This document shows positions 1 to 5,675 of a stretch of 8,551 nt of DNA, piece by piece (the first letter of the stretch is position 1; the number at the start of each line of letters is the position of its first letter). A program made the position numbers and the translations under genes. The notes beneath the pieces were generated by a model. The model was not told the origin of the DNA, did no database searches, and saw only the letters and a program-made list of their open reading frames with translations. The DNA is from an uncultured Bacteroidota bacterium. GTDB lineage: Bacteria > Bacteroidota > Bacteroidia > Bacteroidales > P3. The DNA lies in the NCBI GenBank assembly GCA_900546465.1, contig URCX01000087.1, forward strand, positions 1 through 8,551, read 5' to 3'.

Positions 1-174
1 CTCTTCAGGGAGAACCGCCCCATCATCAGTTGGTTTAAGCCGTACAGTTGCGATTTCGTACCTTTCATGACAGGCATTTACACAGAAGCAAGCCAAGGCA
101 GGAAGTTCGATGAAGCCAACGACAAATATCCTGCCCGACTATGGAAAACGATACTCAAAAACGTAGGCAAGTGA
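1..174 (+). CDS. C-terminal end of an unrecognised protein (partial, 57 residues visible)
   Basis: Reading frame 1 is open from the left edge to a TGA at 172-174 and encodes 57 residues beginning LFRENRPIISWFKPYSCDF and ending LWKTILKNVGK. The start lies outside the window. The tail is mixed aromatic and basic, with no membrane span or signal, so it looks like the end of a soluble domain. I do not recognise the family. The stop overlaps the preferred start of the next gene in a TGATG arrangement, the usual mark of translational coupling, so it very probably belongs to the same operon. It is a good entry point for working out what the operon does, because the missing upstream part may carry a recognisable domain. 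That it is a real gene end is fairly sure from the overlap and the open frame; the product is unknown. Confidence 0.6.
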   Translation, partial: LFRENRPIISWFKPYSCDFVPFMTGIYTEASQGRKFDEANDKYPARLWKTILKNVGK

Positions 175-1526
175 TGGAAACGAAAGATATGGCAATCGCA
201 ATAAGCGGTGTGCCAAAAGGACAGGATTTCTATGGAGACGAGCCGGTTGCAAATTATGCCAAAGGCTTATATCGCCCGGAATATATTTCTGCGGAACATA
301 ATCTGTTCATAATAAACGTAAGAGAGGAACAGGGCAAATACTGCTTCTATTACAGCTACTTGATACCCAATACATCGGATAGCGACAAACGCAGCGGAGG
401 TTATTTCGCTCTTACCCTCAAAGTGAAGGAGCATTACTGCGAAGACCTTTCGCGTCTATATCAACTATTCAAACAGGGTTGCGACAAGAAGGTTACAGAA
501 GTTTTCCTGAATAAGGACAAGAAGTTCCTTATCAACGCCTTTGCCTCACGGAAAGACAAATGCGAAGAGTTGATCAAGCTTTTCAAGCGACAGCTTGCGA
601 GCGATTTCAGCAACAGTTTCACCAAATTGAAAAACAATTCGGGCAAAATAAAGACAGACGGCTCAACCTTGCAACGTCATGTGTCGGAAAACGGTTGCGA
701 TTTGTATTCCGATGAATTGTTCGCTTGCGGAAATGTATCCCTTGCTCCCGAAATTCCAAGAACAATCTCTCGAATAGTACCCTTGCAAAAACAACTCGAC
801 AATACGAAACTCCGACTTGAAAACACCTCCGATGAACTAAAACGAACAACTGACAAACTAGACCGATACAAAGAGGAAAACGAAAATATGAAACGGCGAA
901 TCGATGAATCGAAACGGGAAAACGATAAATTGAAAAACCGTCAAAAAACATTCTCCGAAATAAACGAATGGTGGCAAGGGATGGAAAACTCTTTCTCCGT
1001 GATGAGAGAAGACATGAGAACTATCATGCCGAATTACGAAAACATGGGACAACAGCGTCGGAAAAAAGAAAATCCGGTGGATCAAGGGGTGGCAAAGTTC
1101 AAAAAACGGATCTCGGGATGCAAGATATGGTTGATAGGAGTATTGTCGGTATTCATATTATTTTGGATTTTTTATCTTTGCGATAAGGTGGGTGGAGACA
1201 AATCCGGCCCAACAGAAACAGCCACCGAAGCGTCGGCTCGGCACGCATCGTATCCGATAGGCTTTGAACTTAAGGATACGGTGAACGTCTCCGATAGAGG
1301 GTTACGTGTTGGCGATACCGTCGTCTTTACTCTGAAAAAAGATGGAAGAAAATGTTATGCCGGAGGGAAATGGGCTGCCGATGGCTTTTTATTGCCCGAC
1401 AATAGTGCAAGATGCACACAACGTGTCATAGTAATAGGAGATGATAAAGACACGGCAACGATTTCATTTACTCCTGAAAACGATACCGTGAAATACAGAA
1501 TGCGTTTTCCGATAAGAAAGGAATAA
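174..1526 (+). CDS. Uncharacterised single-span membrane protein with soluble N-domain, coiled coil and small extracytoplasmic domain
   Basis: I prefer the ATG at 174, which overlaps the previous stop (TGATG) and gives 450 residues; an in-frame ATG at 141 would add 11 residues inside the previous gene. Layout, numbered from 174: a soluble domain at about 19-154 with a tyrosine-rich core (KYCFYYSYLIPN) followed by RSGGYFALTLKV; a Cys-containing linker; a strongly heptad-like charged coiled coil at about 202-259; a basic stretch; one membrane span at about 317-336 (IWLIGVLSVFILFWIFYLC); a Thr/Ala/Ser linker; and a beta-rich 90-residue C-terminal domain with GDTVVFTL and two cysteines (about 394 and 414) that could form a disulfide. 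No signal peptide, so topology is probably N-in, C-out. The next gene starts three bases after the stop. I do not recognise a named family; the layout suggests a sensor or scaffold coupling cytoplasm to envelope, which is inference. Confidence 0.85.
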   Translation: METKDMAIAISGVPKGQDFYGDEPVANYAKGLYRPEYISAEHNLFIINVREEQGKYCFYYSYLIPNTSDSDKRSGGYFALTLKVKEHYCEDLSRLYQLFKQGCDKKVTEVFLNKDKKFLINAFASRKDKCEELIKLFKRQLASDFSNSFTKLKNNSGKIKTDGSTLQRHVSENGCDLYSDELFACGNVSLAPEIPRTISRIVPLQKQLDNTKLRLENTSDELKRTTDKLDRYKEENENMKRRIDESKRENDKLKNRQKTFSEINEWWQGMENSFSVMREDMRTIMPNYENMGQQRRKKENPVDQGVAKFKKRISGCKIWLIGVLSVFILFWIFYLCDKVGGDKSGPTETATEASARHASYPIGFELKDTVNVSDRGLRVGDTVVFTLKKDGRKCYAGGKWAADGFLLPDNSARCTQRVIVIGDDKDTATISFTPENDTVKYRMRFPIRKE

Positions 1527-1529
1527 ACC

Positions 1530-2048
1530 ATGAAGATGAAGAAAACTCTTTTCCGGTTCATAATATTGGCGGCGGCACTGATGCTCGGTTCTTGCGGCGG
1601 GAAGGTACCGCCTCCGCCTCCGTTGGAAGTTTATGACGAAGAAGCCTTTTCGGGAACCGGAGTGGATATTCCTTTCGAGGTTTACGGGAACGTCAGATAT
1701 GTGAAAGTGAAAGTCAACGGAGTGGAGATGGAAATGATATTCGACACGGGTGCAAGCGGCGTGAGCCTTTCTCTGACCGAAGCAATCTTTCTTGCCAAGC
1801 AGGGAAAGCTTACGAAGGACGACTTTCTCGGAAGCACTAATATACAGACGGCAAACGGAGAAGTAAGCGAAGGAATGGTCGTCAATCTGAAAGAAGTGGA
1901 GTTGGCAGAAGGGCTTGTCGCAACAGACGTAACGGCAATAATAGTCGGCAATCTCGACGCCCCACTTCTCTTGGGCAATTCCGCACTTAAAGACATCGGT
2001 TCCTTTGAAATAGACGATGAAGCAAAAGTAATCAGGTTCAACAAATAA
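1530..2048 (+). CDS. Retropepsin-like aspartic protease lipoprotein
   Basis: The 172-residue product starts with a basic n-region and hydrophobic stretch ending in a lipobox (LGSC, lipidated Cys22), so it should be an envelope lipoprotein. Residues 25-31 form a short proline-rich spacer. The rest fits the single-domain retropepsin-like fold: the catalytic motif FDTGAS with Asp72, inside a run of beta strands (YVKVKVNGVEMEMIFDTGASG), and towards the C-terminus the second conserved element APLLLGNSALKDIGSFEID, which resembles the ILG-x-x-FL element of the family. Having only one DTGA motif means it would work as a homodimer, as known for retroviral and bacterial clan AA peptidases. It sits three bases after the preceding gene and 11 before the next, between two single-span proteins whose periplasmic domains are plausible substrates or partners. 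That link is inference. The protease-like assignment is strong from motif and fold order; activity is not shown. A second ATG two codons in (1536) is possible. Confidence 0.88.
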   Translation: MKMKKTLFRFIILAAALMLGSCGGKVPPPPPLEVYDEEAFSGTGVDIPFEVYGNVRYVKVKVNGVEMEMIFDTGASGVSLSLTEAIFLAKQGKLTKDDFLGSTNIQTANGEVSEGMVVNLKEVELAEGLVATDVTAIIVGNLDAPLLLGNSALKDIGSFEIDDEAKVIRFNK

Positions 2049-2059
2049 GAAATGGTACA

Positions 2060-2614
2060 ATGAATTGCAGCATAGCAGTTTTTTCGATAGGCGACATCTG
2101 GCAAGGCGACAGCTTTCCCGAGGACTTCGTCAAGGAAATAAAAACCAAGAAACTCGATAACGAGTTTGTATTCTGCCAAAAACGGGAAGACGATTTGATG
2201 TACTACTCATGGAGTTGGCGGAACGGAACAATCAACAGGAGCATATTCGCATGCTACAACGGCTTCATGATAGACCTTAACGAAAAGGAATGTTTCCGAA
2301 AAATCGCATCTGATTTGCGATATATAGCCCTTGGGGATTGGAAAACAGTGCTTCCGAAAGTACAAAACTATCTTAGAACAAGCATTAAACCGATACCGCT
2401 TCCCATTCTTAGTTACGAAAAACCGGCAAGAAAGAAAGTATTTCCGAAGTTCGACGCCAATGAATTGAGCAAATACACCGATACGAACTCAACAATATTC
2501 GTATGCAAAACCGGCATATCCGAACAAGATAAGGTTTATCTTCCGCTTTTCGTAATCCTGCTGGCAATAAAGGTAGCAATCATTGTTTGTATATTTGTGC
2601 GTATCTTTCGCTAG
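2060..2614 (+). CDS. N-terminal part of a frameshifted membrane protein, unknown function
   Basis: This frame encodes 184 residues: a soluble domain at about 1-155 (MNCSIAVFSIGDIWQGDSF at the start, then MYYSWSWRNG and FMIDLNEKECF) and one strongly hydrophobic span at about 160-181, ending VRIFR and a TAG at 2612-2614. It lacks a signal peptide, so the soluble part should be cytoplasmic and the C-terminus outside. I recognise no family. It ends abruptly right after the membrane span, while the overlapping frame downstream carries a polar linker and a further domain but no ATG. Together they would make a cytoplasm-membrane-periplasm protein of about 350 residues with the same layout as the gene at 174-1526. 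I therefore read this as the 5' half of one gene broken by a single-base indel. It could also be a genuine short protein. The start at 2060 lies 11 bases after the protease stop; the ATG at 2052 is in another frame and closes after three codons. Confidence 0.7.
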   Translation: MNCSIAVFSIGDIWQGDSFPEDFVKEIKTKKLDNEFVFCQKREDDLMYYSWSWRNGTINRSIFACYNGFMIDLNEKECFRKIASDLRYIALGDWKTVLPKVQNYLRTSIKPIPLPILSYEKPARKKVFPKFDANELSKYTDTNSTIFVCKTGISEQDKVYLPLFVILLAIKVAIIVCIFVRIFR

Positions 2615-3141
2615 AAAAAATACAACAAATCATTCCGGAAAGAAATATCGACCGACCGAACTACCTGCCGGCAAGTCCGAGAACGGAAACCAATGCTCGC
2701 AAGCAGGTGGAGAAGCCTGTCGATAAGAAAACACAAACTGCTGCACCTATTGCAGACTCTCATGAAAACAGTACAATTTTGCAAAACAAGTATTTTCGTT
2801 TAGAACTGCAAGAGGCTATAAACGAGTTTAATAAATCTCTGCCAATAGAGGTCGAAGACGGTATTCGATGGGTGTTTACAAGTGTGAAAGGTTCATCTGT
2901 GGTATTTCTTTATCAAGTGTCGTATGAAGAGGTTTTTGAAGGCTTGAATGAGAGTTTTTCTGAAGTGAGAGAAAATATGAAGGCTGTCATAAAATCAGCA
3001 GATAAAGACATGGTTGGGTTTCTTCAAGCCCTGTATAGGAACGGCTTCGGAGTCAAAGTTCAATTCAGGCTAAGGAATACAGATAGAACCATTGTTATAG
3101 CCATCGATGCTCGGGAATTACAATCGATAATAGAAAGATAG
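2587..3141 (+). CDS. C-terminal part of the frameshifted membrane protein, or a separate ORF with a TTG start
   Basis: Frame 1 is open from 2533 to the TAG at 3139-3141. The only start candidate near its beginning is TTG at 2587, inside the preceding gene; the first ATG in frame lies far inside the domain. The product has no signal peptide or membrane span of its own. Roughly residues 12-60 are a polar, Pro/Lys/Thr-rich linker (PNYLPASPRTETNARKQVEK), and about 65-184 form a compact alpha/beta domain (LELQEAINEFNKSLPIEVED, WVFTSVKGSSVVFLYQVSY, QFRLRNTDRTIVIAIDA). Such a linker is typical just outside a membrane anchor, and the preceding frame ends exactly with one, so I infer a broken fusion needing a -1 shift (or one extra base) between 2533 and 2614. 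I see no classical slippery heptamer before the TAG, which favours mutation or a sequencing indel over programmed frameshifting. The family is unknown to me. Confidence 0.6.
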   Translation: MYICAYLSLEKIQQIIPERNIDRPNYLPASPRTETNARKQVEKPVDKKTQTAAPIADSHENSTILQNKYFRLELQEAINEFNKSLPIEVEDGIRWVFTSVKGSSVVFLYQVSYEEVFEGLNESFSEVRENMKAVIKSADKDMVGFLQALYRNGFGVKVQFRLRNTDRTIVIAIDARELQSIIER

Positions 3142-3160
3142 AGTAAAAATAGTGATAAAA

Positions 3161-3514
3161 ATGGAAGGAAACAATTTTGAGAATGAAGCCCCCGCAAGGG
3201 AAAAAGCTTCGCTTGGATTTTCGGCTAAAGGTCGAATCGGAAGAGGTTTATATTGCATTGCCTCTGTTATTTGGTTGGTAGTTGACACTTTAGTTGGATT
3301 ATTTATTGATGATATAGGTAATTCTGCAGTAGTTGGAGTGTTGGCATTATTATTATTACATTATGTGGTTTTTGTTTGGTGGATTTTGCAAGCAATCAAA
3401 CGGTCGCATGATATAGGGCATAACGGTTGGTGGACACTTATACCGTTTTATGCTTTCTACCTTCTTTTCGCCAAAGGAGAGCAGAAACCGAACCGATACG
3501 GCAATCCCGTATAG
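3161..3514 (+). CDS. DUF805 family inner membrane protein
   Basis: I chose the ATG at 3161 (117 residues); an in-frame GTG at 3152 would add three residues. The protein matches the pattern of the DUF805 (YhaH-like) family: an N-terminal FSAKGRIGRGLY element, hydrophobic spans at about 31-50, 57-78 and 90-104, and the highly characteristic C-terminal block KRSHDIGHNGWW followed by GEQKPNRYGNPV, which corresponds to the RRLHD-x-G-x-SGWW ... GxxGxNRYG signature. The length is normal for the family. The molecular function of DUF805 proteins is not known; they are small polytopic inner membrane proteins often found next to signalling or stress modules. It starts 20 bases after the preceding stop and is the last gene of the leftmost operon, followed within 25 bases by a strong hairpin. 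Its middle part is T-rich with many TTA and GTT codons, unlike the genes at 174-2600. Confidence 0.9.
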   Translation: MEGNNFENEAPAREKASLGFSAKGRIGRGLYCIASVIWLVVDTLVGLFIDDIGNSAVVGVLALLLLHYVVFVWWILQAIKRSHDIGHNGWWTLIPFYAFYLLFAKGEQKPNRYGNPV

Positions 3515-3534
3515 TAAAAACAACTTTATCAGTC

Positions 3535-3572
3535 TCTGTCAAGTCTTACGAAGTTTCGTAAGACTTGACAGA
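3535..3572 (+). terminator. Strong hairpin after the DUF805 gene, probable transcription or processing end
   Basis: An 18-base arm at 3535-3552 is exactly complementary to 3555-3572 around a GT centre (realistically a 4-base loop). It begins 21 bases after the DUF805 stop, where an operon terminator would sit. No run of T follows (CATTTGTGC), so it is not a textbook intrinsic terminator; it may be a bidirectional or Rho-assisted terminator, or a stabilising 3' hairpin. Confidence 0.6.
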
Positions 3573-3778
3573 CATTTGTGCTTATATACTCCTCCGTTGA
3601 AGTTGCCATTAGCAGAGATTATGTTTTGAATTTGGTAAAACCGCGACCAAAATCATTGCCACCTTAAAATCGAAGTAAGAATGCGAAAGAGTTATGTCAG
3701 CAGATCTCCTCTGTGTTTTGAACTGTTTTTCAGGCAAAATGAACTTTTCTGGCGATGAAAAGAAAACCTTAGATGAGC

Positions 3779-3810
3779 AAACGCCGTTTCAATTTTCTAA
3801 AACGGCGTTT
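3779..3810. terminator. Hairpin with 11-bp arms, terminator-like
   Basis: AAACGCCGTTT at 3779-3789 is the exact complement of 3800-3810, separated by a 10-base AT-rich loop. The arms have a GC core flanked by A on the 5' side and T on the 3' side, so it reads as a bidirectional intrinsic terminator with a short T-tract on either strand. It could alternatively be a copy of a dispersed intergenic repeat. No gene ends close to it in this window. Confidence 0.5.
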
Positions 3811-3933
3811 CGGTGTTTTGCTTGTGGGAAAGGGTGGATGTTTATAGGGTTTTGCGATTTATAATCATGTGTTTAGTCCTATCAAAATTGTTTGTGTGAT
3901 TAGTTGTTTCCGTGAGGTGGGTTTGATTATTCG

Positions 3934-3965
3934 TTTCCCTCATTCGCCTTTTTGTTATACCTTTG
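3934..3965 (+). promoter_or_regulatory. Bacteroidota-type promoter for the acetyltransferase-mltG unit
   Basis: TACCTTTG at 3958-3965 matches the Bacteroidota sigma-ABfr -7 consensus TAnnTTTG exactly. TTTC at 3934-3937 is a three-of-four match to the -33 TTTG, with a 20-base spacer. Transcription would start near 3970, leaving a leader of only about 10 bases before the ATG at 3981. This also argues against the in-frame TTG at 3963, which lies inside the -7 box. Confidence 0.72.
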
Positions 3966-3980
3966 CAAACAAAAAGAACA

Positions 3981-4499
3981 ATGGTATTCAAATTCAGAGC
4001 TGTCGAACTTGAAGATGCAGATTTGTTTTACGAATGGGAAAACGATATGGCGACTTGGGAAGTCGGCAATGTTCTTAGACCTTTTTCTCGCTTTGCATTG
4101 GAACAATATGTTATGCAATCGCAGAATGAGAGTTTCTATTCGGCTGGGCAAATGCGGCTTATGGTAGATTTGGAAGATGAGCAGGGAATAAGAACGATAG
4201 GTTGCGTGGATTTGTTCGACTTTGAGCCGAGGGACCTGCGGGCAGGCATGGGTTTGTTGATACGGAAAGAAGAGAGGGGTAAGGGGTATGCCCGAGGGAT
4301 ATTGGAATTGCTGTGGAATTATGTGGTGAGGGTTTATTCGCTTCGCCAGCTTTACTGCTTTGTTCCTTGCGACAACCAAGCAAGTAAACGGATGTTGCTT
4401 TCCGGAGGATTTGAGCACACTGCTACATTAAAGGATTGGATATATAGAGAGGGAAAATCAAAGGACGTGGAAGTTTATCAAAGAATAAAAACTTGCTAA
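3981..4499 (+). CDS. GNAT family N-acetyltransferase (RimJ/RimL-like)
   Basis: The product has 172 residues. It begins with the beta strand and helix usual in the Acetyltransf_3/RimL-type branch (FKFRAVELEDADLFYEWEND). It carries the acetyl-CoA binding motif A at about residues 88-110, with the strand AGMGLLI and the pyrophosphate loop ERGKGYA. It ends with the motif B region, where DNQASKRMLLSGGFE has the Asn and the helix seen in the family. GNAT enzymes of this branch move an acetyl group from acetyl-CoA to an amine (protein N-terminus, polyamine, amino sugar or drug); the substrate here cannot be read from the sequence. I start at ATG 3981 because the upstream TTG (3963) overlaps the -7 promoter box. 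It is one base ahead of mltG, so the two are co-transcribed, which hints at an envelope-related substrate, though that is only context. Confidence 0.9.
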   Translation: MVFKFRAVELEDADLFYEWENDMATWEVGNVLRPFSRFALEQYVMQSQNESFYSAGQMRLMVDLEDEQGIRTIGCVDLFDFEPRDLRAGMGLLIRKEERGKGYARGILELLWNYVVRVYSLRQLYCFVPCDNQASKRMLLSGGFEHTATLKDWIYREGKSKDVEVYQRIKTC

Positions 4500-4500
4500 G

Positions 4501-5502
4501 ATGAAAAACAGAAAGAAATTGGCGATTATATTGATTGTATGCGGTGTTCTGCTTTTTGCTACGGGCATTACATCGGTATTACTCTTGAACGCAAAGGTAA
4601 AAAACGATAAAGCGGTGGAGTTGTACATCTATCCGGCAAGCTCTTATGAGGAGGTGGTGAAACAATTAAAGGAAAAAGGTGTGTTGGAGGGTACGGGGAT
4701 ATTTTCGTTCTTTACAAAGGCTCTTTCCGACAATGCAACTTTCAGAAGCGGACACTATACCGTTCAACCTAAATCAAGTAGGCTTGATTTGGCAAAGCAA
4801 CTTGTCAGAGGCTTACAGACTCCCGTGAAATTAGTTATAGGAAAGGTTAGAACGCAAGAGGAGCTTACTGAAATGATGGCAAATCAACTGATGATAAATT
4901 CCGCAGATGTCAATCATGCAATACTCAAAACGGAAAACAGTTCAAATATTTTCGATAACATAGTGCCGAATACATACGAGGTTTATTGGAATATAGGAGC
5001 GGAACAGCTGTTGCAAAGGCTGAAAAAGGAGAGTGATAAATGGTGGAGCGGTAAAGACAAGCAACTGAAGAGGCTCGGACTAAGCAGACACGAAGCCGTG
5101 GTTCTTGCTTCAATCGTTGAAGAGGAGACGAACAAGAACGAGGAAAAACCGATTATCGCAGGAGTTTATGTAAACAGGCTTCGTCGCGACATGCTCCTGC
5201 AAGCAGACCCCACAATCAAGTATGCAGTGGGAGATTTCACCATAAAAAGAGTAATGTACAAGCATTTGCAAACAGACTCTCCCTATAATACTTATATGTA
5301 CAAGGGATTGCCTCCGACAGCCATTTGTTTACCGGAACAGAGTTCCCTTAATGCAGTCCTCAGATATGCGGAACACAATTACGTTTTCTTCTGTGCGAAA
5401 GACGATTTCTCGGGTTATCATAACTTTGCGGAGACTTCGGCAGAGCATTATGCGAATGCGGACAGGTATCGTGCGGCTCTGAACCGTGAAGGCATAAAAT
5501 AA
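4501..5502 (+). CDS. mltG: Endolytic murein transglycosylase MltG (YceG-like)
   Basis: The 333-residue protein cleaves nascent peptidoglycan glycan strands inside the chain, leaving 1,6-anhydro-MurNAc ends and limiting strand length. A basic N-terminus and one span at about 8-29 anchor it in the inner membrane with the rest in the periplasm. Residues 40-105 resemble the LysM-like subdomain of the family (ASSYEEVVKQLKEKGVL). The catalytic domain follows: VPNTYEVYWN at about 155-164, the active-site motif LASIVEEET at 202-210 (Glu207 is the likely counterpart of the E. coli catalytic Glu218), then VNRLRRDMLLQADPTIKYA, SPYNTYMYKGLPPTAI, and FSGYHNFAETSAEH near the end. Length and motif order are normal for MltG, so it should be active. 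It starts one base after the acetyltransferase stop, and its TAA runs into the T-tract of the convergent SRP RNA gene. Confidence 0.96.
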   Translation: MKNRKKLAIILIVCGVLLFATGITSVLLLNAKVKNDKAVELYIYPASSYEEVVKQLKEKGVLEGTGIFSFFTKALSDNATFRSGHYTVQPKSSRLDLAKQLVRGLQTPVKLVIGKVRTQEELTEMMANQLMINSADVNHAILKTENSSNIFDNIVPNTYEVYWNIGAEQLLQRLKKESDKWWSGKDKQLKRLGLSRHEAVVLASIVEEETNKNEEKPIIAGVYVNRLRRDMLLQADPTIKYAVGDFTIKRVMYKHLQTDSPYNTYMYKGLPPTAICLPEQSSLNAVLRYAEHNYVFFCAKDDFSGYHNFAETSAEHYANADRYRAALNREGIK

Positions 5503-5505
5503 AAA

Positions 5506-5603
5506 AGGGCAAGCTACTTATATCGCACCGCTCAACCTTCTTACCTTGCTGCGTTCCCGCCCTGGGGAGATTCAAAGGGAGCTGGTCGTACAAGACTTAC
5601 CCG
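5506..5603 (-). ncRNA. ffs: Signal recognition particle RNA, small bacterial (4.5S) type
   Basis: Read on the minus strand, the segment contains the conserved SRP domain IV core CAGGGCGGGAACGCAGCAAGG: the GGGAACGCAGCAAGG part lies at 5544-5558 and supplies the tetraloop region and the asymmetric loop bound by Ffh. The ends close into a stem: GGGTAAG (5602-5596) pairs with CTTGCCC (5513-5507), and CTTGTA pairs with TATAAG further in. A run of T on the minus strand follows at once (5506-5501), acting as terminator. The length of about 98 bases suits the small Bacteroidota SRP RNA. It has its own promoter just upstream. It directs co-translational targeting of membrane proteins together with Ffh and FtsY. 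The exact ends are good to a few bases. Confidence 0.93.
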
Positions 5604-5606
5604 CTG

Positions 5607-5637
5607 CAAAAGTACAACAAAAAAACAAAATCGCAAG
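5607..5637 (-). promoter_or_regulatory. Bacteroidota-type promoter of the SRP RNA gene
   Basis: On the minus strand TACTTTTG (5614-5607) is an exact TAnnTTTG -7 box, and CTTG (5637-5634) is a three-of-four -33 box 19 bases upstream. The expected start falls at about 5603-5601, the first bases of the SRP RNA stem, so promoter and RNA end agree with each other. The spacer is unusually rich in T. Confidence 0.75.
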
Positions 5638-5675
5638 ACTTCATTGGAAAATATTTTCTGCCCGATTAGAAAATA

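Larger units (their letters stand above)
3515..3957. other. Intergenic stretch without a convincing gene
   Basis: About 440 bases separate the DUF805 gene from the promoter of the acetyltransferase. It holds two hairpins (3535-3572 and 3779-3810), the upstream part of a promoter, and otherwise AT-rich sequence. The longest plausible ORF (ATG at 3694, TAA ending at 3864, 56 codons) runs straight through the second hairpin and looks like chance coding. No tRNA, no direct repeats that would mark an attachment site, and no transposase remnants were seen. Confidence 0.6.

Noticed and set aside
141..173. Upstream ATG for the coiled-coil protein
   Set aside because: It would add 11 residues of low complexity lying inside the preceding gene; the ATG at 174 overlapping the stop is the more usual coupled start.
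1464..2060. Minus-strand ORF of 198 codons opposite the protease gene
   Set aside because: Composition is His/Phe/Cys-rich with no recognisable motif, and the plus strand carries a clear lipoprotein protease.
2615..2620. A6 run next to the frameshift as a slippery site
   Set aside because: It lies after the TAG of the upstream frame, so ribosomes in that frame would terminate before reaching it.
3694..3864. 56-codon plus-strand ORF in the intergenic stretch
   Set aside because: It reads through a terminator-like hairpin, is Cys/Phe-rich, and has no promoter or partner gene; treated as chance coding.
3963..3980. TTG start for the acetyltransferase
   Set aside because: The TTG is part of the exact -7 promoter box TACCTTTG, so it would not be on the transcript.
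3927..4418. Minus-strand ORF of 163 codons opposite the acetyltransferase
   Set aside because: It covers the promoter and the well supported GNAT gene in antisense and has no family features.
5647..5658. Perfect 12-base AT palindrome GAAAATATTTTC upstream of the SRP RNA promoter
   Set aside because: Such AT palindromes are expected by chance in AT-rich spacers; it is not placed as an operator relative to the promoter boxes with any confidence.
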